Below, piece by piece: positions 1 through 5,000 of a DNA stretch of 5,000 nucleotides. The first letter of the stretch is position 1. The number at the start of each line of letters is the position of its first letter. The notes beneath the pieces are model-generated. The model did not search any database. It was not told where the DNA came from and saw only the letters and a program-made list of their open reading frames with translations. The stretch is taken from contig DNXU01000076.1 in NCBI GenBank assembly GCA_003505715.1, positions 1 through 5,000 of the forward strand. Reading direction: 5' to 3'. The translations under genes were made by a program, and so were the position numbers. This stretch comes from Cyanobacteria bacterium UBA8803 (GTDB taxonomy: Bacteria > Cyanobacteriota > Cyanobacteriia > Cyanobacteriales > Coleofasciculaceae).

Positions 1-33
1 TTCCCCATTCCCCATTCCCTATTTCCTATTCCC
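1..33. repeat. STRR-type heptamer tandem array
   Basis: Four tandem 7-bp units and a partial fifth are visible: TTCCCCA (1-7), TTCCCCA (8-14), TTCCCTA (15-21), TTTCCTA (22-28) and TTCCC (29-33). Such degenerate heptamer arrays are known in cyanobacterial genomes as short tandemly repeated repetitive (STRR) sequences. The array may continue beyond the left edge. It overlaps the 3' end of holA: the stop codon and the last few codons of that gene lie inside it. Confidence 0.8.
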
Positions 34-1020
34 TTTACATATGTGGCAGAGTTCTATAACCTTAGTTTGCAAGGTTAAAAGAGCGTCTGCCCCACGTTTG
101 AGGCTAACCTCTAAGTCAAGCAGTACTGGGAGAGTTAAGGTCAGTTGGCCTAGAGCAATAGATTGGACTTCTTTGGTGAAGTAGTAGATTCGTTTAGGGT
201 TACCCACATCCGCTGCGGTAGCGATCGCTTTTGCATCCCGTTCTCCCTCGCTGACCATTAGCTTAACCCATAACCAAGTGCGAAATTGGCCGACCAATGT
301 TGCAACAATTCTCAAAGCAGGTTCATTTTTGTTCATCAAGTCGGCAACCAACGCTAAGGATCTAGCTGTATCCCCTTTAAGAATCGCTGCTGCTAGTTGC
401 AAGCTGTTTTGAGTATTGGAGATGGCTAAGGCAGCAACGATGCTTTCATCCAGGGGTTTAGTAGAGTTACCTGCATAGAGGTGCAGTTTTTCGAGTTCGT
501 TGAACAGCTGCCGGGTATCATTACCAACAGACTCCGCTAAAAGTACGGCAGCTTTGGGGGTTAGTTTAACGCCTGCTGCTTGAGCATAGGATTGCACCTG
601 TTGTACCAACTGTTCCGTTTTCCAGGGTGGCAGGAGAGCAAACTCCTTGATCTGAGCATGTTTTTGCAGCAGTTTGGTAGATTTGATCCGGCTATCAGGT
701 CGATTGCGGGTGGTGAGCAGCAAAACAGACTCTTGAGGTATTGCCCCTAGAGTTCGCTCCAGTTCTGCATAAACTGTTTCTGGACATTGCTGGCATAGGG
801 TTGTATCAACTAACCAAACTAAACGCTTGCCCATGCCAAAAGGCGGGGTCATCACCTGATTCAGTGCGACAATGACTGCTTCAGGTTGATCAGGGAGAAT
901 CTTATCGTAGTTAAAACTTACCCAGTTAGGGTCAACAACAGACTCGCGTAACTTGCTGACAGCTTGACTCATAGCAAAGTCATCTTCTCCCCAGTAGAGG
1001 TATACTTGTGCTTGCTCCAT
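19..1020 (-). CDS. holA: DNA polymerase III delta subunit (clamp loader)
   Basis: This 333-residue protein is read as HolA, the delta subunit of the clamp loader, which opens the beta sliding clamp so that it can be loaded onto primed DNA at the replication fork. The length is normal for the family. The N-terminus has the usual opening strand-loop (VYLYWGEDDF, residues 6-15), where the AAA+-like fold lacks a working Walker A motif. TPPFG (58-62) sits where E. coli delta carries its beta-binding Leu-Phe pair; equating them is inference. The rest follows the family's pattern: LLLTTRNRPDSR after residue 100, then helical domains including SVGNDTRQLFNELEKL and a C-terminal collar region. The start is ATG at 1018-1020; no strong Shine-Dalgarno precedes it. 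The TAG stop at 19-21 and the closing residues GNRK are encoded by a heptamer repeat array. The gene is divergent from the exported-protein gene, 61 bp away. Identification is from recognised sequence pattern, not a search. Confidence 0.9.
   Translation of the reverse strand: MEQAQVYLYWGEDDFAMSQAVSKLRESVVDPNWVSFNYDKILPDQPEAVIVALNQVMTPPFGMGKRLVWLVDTTLCQQCPETVYAELERTLGAIPQESVLLLTTRNRPDSRIKSTKLLQKHAQIKEFALLPPWKTEQLVQQVQSYAQAAGVKLTPKAAVLLAESVGNDTRQLFNELEKLHLYAGNSTKPLDESIVAALAISNTQNSLQLAAAILKGDTARSLALVADLMNKNEPALRIVATLVGQFRTWLWVKLMVSEGERDAKAIATAADVGNPKRIYYFTKEVQSIALGQLTLTLPVLLDLEVSLKRGADALLTLQTKVIELCHICKGNRK
221..228. repeat. HIP1 octamer palindrome
   Basis: A perfect GCGATCGC lies inside holA. 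Three more copies are at 2344-2351 (DUF1868 gene), 3616-3623 and 4034-4041 (both groEL). Random DNA would have about one per 65 kb, so four in 5 kb is the strong over-representation known as HIP1 (highly iterated palindrome) in many cyanobacteria. It is the best single clue to the host's phylum. Confidence 0.9.
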
Positions 1021-1072
1021 CAGCTTTTGATAATCTTGTCAAGGCTACAACAATTACATTTTGCCGAGTTAC

Positions 1073-1078
1073 AGGAAG
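1073..1078 (+). promoter_or_regulatory. Shine-Dalgarno supporting the ATG at 1082
   Basis: AGGAAG lies just before the ATG at 1082; counting from AGGA the spacing is five bases. This favours ATG 1082 over the in-frame TTG at 1061, which would place seven extra residues before a textbook signal peptide. Confidence 0.55.
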
Positions 1079-1081
1079 TCC

Positions 1082-1507
1082 ATGAGTAAATTCTTGTTAA
1101 TGGCATTGACGTTCGCGTATTTGTGTACTCCAGCTATCGCCCAGACCCCATTAAGGCTTTGGGTCAGGGTCATGTCCGATCCTCAAAGCGGTAACACTCA
1201 TTACTTTGATGTGAATTCCCTAGTCAGCACAACTAATGAAAGTGGTAATCGCCTCAACTTCTTTGACAGTAAGATTGTCTTTAGCCGTCCGGTGCAATCT
1301 GACGTGCATTTTGCCATTATCCAAGTTGAGATTAGTTGTACGAATCGCACCATCCGTTCGTTGCGTTTTGAACAATATGATGCACAAGAACGCTTAATTG
1401 GAGTTGAGCAACTGGCTTATGAGTGGTATAATATCCCATCAACCAATACAACCGCTGCAAATATAATGAATGGCTTTTACACTTTAGCTTGTAGTGAGCC
1501 GTCATGA
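1082..1507 (+). CDS. small exported protein, surface-adhesin E-like
   Basis: This 141-residue protein begins with a clear Sec signal peptide: MSK, a hydrophobic stretch at residues 4-15, then TPAIA|Q with predicted cleavage after Ala20. The mature part is about 121 residues and is expected in the periplasm or outside the cell. Cys15 lies in the signal but its context (AYLC) is not a lipobox, so a lipoprotein is unlikely. The mature domain opens with LRLWVRV, continues with a Tyr-Phe-Asp-Val segment (41-44), then a Cys-containing strand (VEISCTNRTIRSL, Cys86), an aromatic turn YEWYNIPS, and ends with Cys137. That order (Trp strand, F/Y-x-D-x-x-S, C-x-x-R, W-x-x-I/P, terminal Cys) resembles the surface-adhesin protein E family (Adhesin_E); Cys86-Cys137 could form a disulfide. 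This assignment is from memory of the family pattern and no adhesive function is shown. The gene is divergent from holA, with 199 bp to the next gene on the same strand. A weak promoter candidate is TTGTGC (1006-1011) with GATAAT (1029-1034), 17 bp apart. Confidence 0.7.
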   Translation: MSKFLLMALTFAYLCTPAIAQTPLRLWVRVMSDPQSGNTHYFDVNSLVSTTNESGNRLNFFDSKIVFSRPVQSDVHFAIIQVEISCTNRTIRSLRFEQYDAQERLIGVEQLAYEWYNIPSTNTTAANIMNGFYTLACSEPS

Positions 1508-1650
1508 ACTGCATAGACCAGCACGCATGAAAATTTCTTGGCTTGCCTGGGCGGGTTTCCTACAAAAGTTATCGGTAAGATGCCCATTTCAATGGCTAAA
1601 TCCGCCCCTACATCAGCTAACTATCCCATGTCCTATTTTCAATTCTCAAT

Positions 1651-1679
1651 TTTTCAGAAATAGATTTCATTTAAATAAT
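1651..1679 (+). promoter_or_regulatory. sigma70-type promoter candidate for the DUF1868 gene
   Basis: A -35-like TTTTCA (1651-1656, 4 of 6 to consensus) and a -10-like AATAAT (1674-1679, 5 of 6) are separated by exactly 17 bp in an AT-rich patch. Transcription would begin near 1686, just upstream of the ribosome binding site at 1693. The position fits the TTG start at 1707, but not the earlier in-frame starts, which it would leave untranscribed. No experimental support. Confidence 0.4.
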
Positions 1680-1692
1680 ACGCTTAGCAGCC

Positions 1693-1699
1693 GGAGGAG
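1693..1699 (+). promoter_or_regulatory. strong Shine-Dalgarno that decides a TTG start
   Basis: GGAGGAG is near-perfectly complementary to the 16S rRNA tail and lies seven bases before an in-frame TTG at 1707. It is the best ribosome binding site in the window. The alternative in-frame starts (GTG 1494, ATG 1527) have nothing comparable. Confidence 0.7.
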
Positions 1700-1706
1700 A
1701 GCCAGC

Positions 1707-2495
1707 TTGGACGATACTTATCAGACCTATCTAAATCGGGTGGCACGGCAAACGTTACCCGCAACTTATCAATCGCAGTTGCATTACATTCAAGAGTCAT
1801 TAAAGTTTGAGCGTCTTCCTGATGGGAGCAGGAAAGCAGTACCTTTTCCAGGTTATACGGTAGTAACGCCACCCTGGGGTGAAGAGTCCGAAAATTCCGC
1901 TTTCTACACCAACTTACAGGACATTCAACAAAAGTTATTGCAGGAACTCAATCCGGGTTTAATGATAGCGTTGCCGCCAGATAGCTTTCATTTAACTCTA
2001 GCAGACTTGATTTGGGAGAGTGCTTATCTCGATGCCCAGCAGGCAAATCCAGAGTTCGAGCAGCAATTGCAAGAGCGTATCGGTGAAAGTTTTCAGAAGT
2101 ACAAGCAGTTGGGGCACAGAGGCAATCCAATTGGTTGGCAGTTATTAGGTTTAATAGTAATGCCTAGGGCGCTGGGTGTGTGTTTGGCACCAAAAGATGA
2201 AGAGTCATACCAGAGAATTTTGCACCTGCGTCGTTTGATTTATCAAAATCCCGGTCTAATTGCCTTAGGTATTGAACAGCAATACCACTTCACAGCTCAT
2301 ATTACTTTGGGATATTTTGGTGATATTCCCCCCGATTTGGATCGCGATCGCATCAGTAATCTGTTATCAGCATTAAATCAAGAATTATTAACCAAAGATA
2401 CTACTGCTTTCTGGGTTCAACGGGCACAACTGCGCAAGTTTGATGATATGCTACGTTACTATCGCGCCGAAGAATGGCCTAGTGTGGAGTTTTAA
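1707..2495 (+). CDS. DUF1868 protein, 2H phosphoesterase superfamily
   Basis: From the TTG at 1707 the product has 262 residues. It carries the two H-x-T signatures of the 2H phosphoesterase fold: His95-Leu-Thr97 (in DSFHLTLADL) and His198-Ile-Thr200 (in FTAHITLGYFG). In this superfamily (LigT/ThpR, cyclic-nucleotide and RNA 2',3'-cyclic phosphodiesterases) these residues form the catalytic pair in a cleft between two lobes. The surrounding sequence (FPGYTVVTPPW at 47-57, ALPPDSFHLTLADLIWESAY) matches what I know of DUF1868 proteins. The true substrate is unknown; a cyclic-phosphate end of RNA or a nucleotide is inference from the fold. No signal peptide or membrane segment is seen, so it is probably cytosolic. 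The frame stays open upstream to GTG 1494 and ATG 1527, giving up to 333 residues, but those extra residues are not family-like. The gene converges on groEL with no functional link seen. Confidence 0.75.
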   Translation: MDDTYQTYLNRVARQTLPATYQSQLHYIQESLKFERLPDGSRKAVPFPGYTVVTPPWGEESENSAFYTNLQDIQQKLLQELNPGLMIALPPDSFHLTLADLIWESAYLDAQQANPEFEQQLQERIGESFQKYKQLGHRGNPIGWQLLGLIVMPRALGVCLAPKDEESYQRILHLRRLIYQNPGLIALGIEQQYHFTAHITLGYFGDIPPDLDRDRISNLLSALNQELLTKDTTAFWVQRAQLRKFDDMLRYYRAEEWPSVEF

Positions 2496-2519
2496 AAGAG
2501 TTCTATCAGGAATAGGTTT

Positions 2520-2578
2520 GTAGTAAGCACTTTAGTTCGAGAACATAAAGCCTTTTCAGGCACTAAAGTGCCTACTAC
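2520..2578. repeat. palindromic element with 17-bp arms
   Basis: Left arm 2520-2536 (GTAGTAAGCACTTTAGT) and right arm 2562-2578 (ACTAAAGTGCCTACTAC) are inverted repeats with one mismatch in 17, around a 25-base centre. In a plus-strand RNA the odd pair is A-C; in a minus-strand RNA it becomes G-U, so the fold is slightly better in that direction. The centre has a small hairpin, GCCT-TTTC-AGGC (2550-2561). The right arm overlaps its own palindrome, GGCAC-TAAA-GTGCC (2559-2572), and the left arm keeps a decayed version. I recall similar GTAGTAAG...TTTAGT palindromes scattered in filamentous cyanobacterial genomes, which suggests a dispersed MITE-like or REP-like repeat; copy number cannot be seen here. 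Confidence 0.7.
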
Positions 2579-2589
2579 CAACAATCCAA

Positions 2590-2741
2590 TTACCTATTAC
2601 CTATTACCACATCCAGTAATTGGTGATGGGTGATGGGTGATGGGTAATGGGTAATTGGTAATGGGTAATGGTACAACAAGCTGACTCTCTCCCAATCACC
2701 AATCACCAATTACCCATCACCCATCACCCATCACCAATTAC
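2590..2741. repeat. STRR heptamer arrays in inverted pair
   Basis: A short run of TTACCTA units (2590-2608) is followed by a rightward array of T(T/G)GGT(G/A)A units: TTGGTGA, TGGGTGA twice, TGGGTAA twice, TTGGTAA, TGGGTAA (2620-2668). A 27-base stretch (2669-2695), mostly non-repeat, follows. Then comes the opposite-strand array TCACCAA twice, TTACCCA, TCACCCA twice, TCACCAA (2696-2737). The outer parts, 2616-2648 and 2709-2741, are perfect inverted repeats of 33 bp; the inner units have diverged. A transcript in either direction could fold into a long hairpin. The heptamers share the family pattern of the array at 1-33. Confidence 0.85.
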
Positions 2742-2747
2742 CCCTAT

Positions 2748-2782
2748 AAAAAAACAGCTACCTCTGTGAGGAGATAGCTGTT
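2748..2782 (-). terminator. rho-independent terminator of groESL
   Basis: Read on the minus strand, an 11-bp stem (right arm on plus 2771-2781, left arm 2754-2764) closes a six-base loop and runs directly into a tract of seven U, after the groEL stop. The pair at 2761/2774 is G-U in the minus-strand RNA but C-A on the plus strand, and the U-tract exists only in the minus direction. So it is a one-way terminator for the chaperonin operon. The stem starts 42 bases past the groEL stop codon. Confidence 0.9.
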
Positions 2783-2823
2783 GCAAACTATTCAGGGGGC
2801 AATGCCCGCTCTAGTTCAAGGGC

Positions 2824-4479
<1,656 letters not shown>

Positions 4480-4511
4480 TCAGTAAAAAGTTTTGAGATT
4501 TAAGATTTAGT

Positions 4512-4535
4512 CCTTGAAGGCTGAAGCTTTCAAAG
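4512..4535 (-). other. hairpin between groES and groEL in the mRNA
   Basis: In the minus-strand RNA, CTTTGAAAGC-TTCA-GCCTTCAAGG can form ten pairs, with one A-C mismatch and one U-G wobble, round a four-base loop. It starts about 10 bases past the groES stop. No U-run follows, so it is not an intrinsic terminator. It could stabilise the groES message or mark a processing site, but short AT-rich hairpins of this quality also occur by chance. Confidence 0.35.
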
Positions 4536-4544
4536 CTAGGCTGG

Positions 4545-4856
4545 TTAGCTCACAACGGCCAAGATGTCCTTTTCCGACAACAGGACATACTCTTCGTTTC
4601 CCAGCTTGATATCAGTACCAGCGTACTTAGAATAGAGAACCTTATCGCCGACTTTGACTTCGAGTGCAGAGCGAGAGCCATCATCGTTGCGCTTACCAGG
4701 GCCAGTCGCCACAATTTCGCCAACTTGAGGCTTCTCTTTTGCGTTGTCAGGTAACAGAATGCCACCTGCGGTCTTTTCTTCAGCCGCACTCACCTTGACG
4801 AAAACGCGATCGGCTAATGGTTTAACGGTGGAAACACTCAGAGATACAGCTGCCAT
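4545..4856 (-). CDS. groES: 10 kDa co-chaperonin GroES
   Basis: The 103-residue protein is the seven-subunit lid of the chaperonin; it caps the GroEL ring in an ATP-dependent cycle in the cytosol. The family pattern is complete: [12 protein letters not shown] (11-22), the mobile loop with GGILLP (31-36), whose Ile-Leu-Leu tripeptide is the GroEL-binding segment, then [11 protein letters not shown] (45-55), [16 protein letters not shown] (68-83) and the end strand [13 protein letters not shown] (90-102). It is a few residues longer than E. coli GroES (97), owing to an N-terminal [10 protein letters not shown] lead that is common in cyanobacterial homologues. The start is ATG at 4854-4856, preceded by AGGAAA (plus 4864-4869). 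It is the first gene of the groESL operon, immediately downstream of CIRCE, with groEL 80 bp after its stop. Confidence 0.97.
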   Translation of the reverse strand: MAAVSLSVSTVKPLADRVFVKVSAAEEKTAGGILLPDNAKEKPQVGEIVATGPGKRNDDGSRSALEVKVGDKVLYSKYAGTDIKLGNEEYVLLSEKDILAVVS

Positions 4857-4863
4857 ACAAATC

Positions 4864-4870
4864 TTTCCTG
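4864..4870 (-). promoter_or_regulatory. groES ribosome binding site
   Basis: On the minus strand CAGGAAA precedes the groES ATG; counted from GGA the gap is nine bases. It is a moderate Shine-Dalgarno, lying between the CIRCE operator and the start codon. Confidence 0.6.
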
Positions 4871-4891
4871 TCTACTTCTTCGAAGCTGACT

Positions 4892-4918
4892 TTAGCACTC
4901 TCAGCTCCTGAGTGCTAA
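4892..4918. promoter_or_regulatory. CIRCE operator (HrcA binding site)
   Basis: TTAGCACTC (4892-4900), nine spacer bases, then GAGTGCTAA (4910-4918): a perfect match to the CIRCE consensus. In many bacteria, including cyanobacteria, the HrcA repressor binds this inverted repeat and releases it when chaperonin is saturated by heat-damaged protein. Here it lies 35 bp upstream of the groES start codon and overlaps the end of the proposed -10 box, so bound HrcA would block initiation. As part of the transcribed leader it could also form a hairpin in the mRNA. Confidence 0.97.
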
Positions 4919-4946
4919 TTTACCCAACTGAGCCAAGCAATGGCAA
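4917..4946 (-). promoter_or_regulatory. groES: groESL promoter candidate
   Basis: On the minus strand, TTGCCA (plus 4941-4946; 5 of 6 to the -35 consensus) and TAAATT (plus 4917-4922; 4 of 6 to the -10 consensus) are 18 bp apart. Transcription would start inside CIRCE, as is usual for HrcA-controlled groE promoters. Other hexamer pairs in this AT-rich stretch are possible, so the exact start is uncertain. Confidence 0.5.
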
Positions 4947-4957
4947 TCAATGTACTT

Positions 4958-4973
4958 GTACGGGTTCCCGAAC
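4958..4973 (-). promoter_or_regulatory. K-box, cyanobacterial groE light/heat element
   Basis: The minus strand reads GTTCGGGAACCCGTAC. This matches, in full, the K-box consensus as I recall it from work on cyanobacterial groE genes (GTTCGG-NNAN-CCNNAC), an element linked to HrcA/CIRCE-independent induction by light and heat. It sits 12 bp upstream of the -35 candidate, the expected side of the promoter. It is also a near-perfect palindrome centred on GGGAACCC/GGGTTCCC, as would suit a dimeric regulator, which is inference. Confidence 0.75.
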
Positions 4974-4975
4974 TT

Positions 4976-5000
4976 GGTGAGGGGGTGAGGGGGTGAAGGG
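4976..5000. repeat. 8-bp tandem repeat at window edge
   Basis: Two perfect GGTGAGGG units (4976-4983, 4984-4991) and a variant GGTGAAGGG (4992-5000) run to the end of the window. The unit length is 8, unlike the 7-bp arrays elsewhere here. It begins two bases beyond the K-box, so it bounds the groESL control region; its full extent is out of view. Confidence 0.7.

Larger units (their letters stand above)
2496..2823. other. repeat-filled gap between convergent genes
   Basis: This 328-bp gap between the stop codons of the DUF1868 gene and groEL has no credible gene. In order it holds a palindromic element (2520-2578), a short heptamer run (2590-2608), an inverted pair of heptamer arrays (2616-2741) and the groESL terminator (2748-2782). 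The last 41 bp before the groEL stop look plain. No U-run terminator for the DUF1868 transcript is visible, so the palindromes may be what limits it. Confidence 0.75.

Noticed and set aside
1..33. CRISPR-like appearance of the short repeats here and at 2590-2741
   Set aside because: Units are 7 bp in direct tandem with no spacers and no cas genes, which fits STRR and not CRISPR.
1332..1514. 60-codon minus-strand open frame
   Set aside because: It lies antisense within the exported-protein gene, has no family-like sequence and no ribosome binding site; a shadow frame.
1504..1515. ATGA overlap suggesting translational coupling from the exported-protein gene
   Set aside because: The ATG at 1504 opens a frame that stops after four codons and is not in the frame of the downstream gene.
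1684..2130. Two minus-strand open frames of about 60 codons within the DUF1868 gene
   Set aside because: They are antisense to a gene with intact catalytic motifs and show no recognisable protein features.
4550..4789. 79-codon alternative frame overlapping groES on the same strand
   Set aside because: The GroES frame is complete and conserved; the other frame is a basic, low-information shadow.
4878..4885. Palindrome CTTCGAAG in the groES leader as an extra operator
   Set aside because: Eight bases is too short to support a site, and it matches no regulator I can name with confidence.

Overview
The window is almost certainly chromosomal DNA of a cyanobacterium, probably a filamentous one. 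Four perfect HIP1 octamers (GCGATCGC, at 221, 2344, 3616 and 4034) lie in 5 kb. The intergenic gaps carry arrays of 7-bp tandem repeats of the cyanobacterial STRR type. A groESL operon is preceded by a perfect CIRCE operator and by a sequence matching the cyanobacterial groE K-box. The protein sequences also look cyanobacterial. No transposase, phage gene, CRISPR array, tRNA or rRNA was seen.

Layout, left to right. (1) 1-33: heptamer repeat array that supplies the stop codon of the next gene. (2) 19-1020, minus: holA, the clamp-loader delta subunit of DNA polymerase III. (3) 1082-1507, plus: a small secreted protein resembling the surface-adhesin E family, divergent from holA across a 61-bp gap. 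(4) 1508-1706: short intergenic region with a promoter candidate. (5) 1707-2495, plus: a DUF1868 protein of the 2H phosphoesterase superfamily; promoter candidate, strong Shine-Dalgarno and a TTG codon together favour this start over longer in-frame alternatives. (6) 2496-2823: repeat-dense gap between convergent genes, holding a 17-bp-arm palindromic element, an inverted pair of heptamer arrays with 33-bp perfect arms, and the groESL terminator. (7) 2824-4464, minus: groEL. (8) 4545-4856, minus: groES. (9) 4857-5000: groESL control region with ribosome binding site, CIRCE, promoter candidate, K-box and, at the edge, an 8-bp tandem repeat.

The groES-groEL pair is one transcription unit making the two parts of the chaperonin. 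It reads leftward from a control region built for HrcA repression (CIRCE) plus an HrcA-independent light/heat response (K-box), and it ends at a clear intrinsic terminator. The other three genes are functionally unrelated neighbours: a replication gene, an exported protein and a putative RNA or cyclic-phosphate hydrolase.

I do not see a new multi-gene system here. The less ordinary material is in the gaps: two kinds of repeat packed between convergent genes, a repeat array that has become the end of holA, and a DUF1868 gene whose obvious long reading frame is probably over-extended by about 70 codons.
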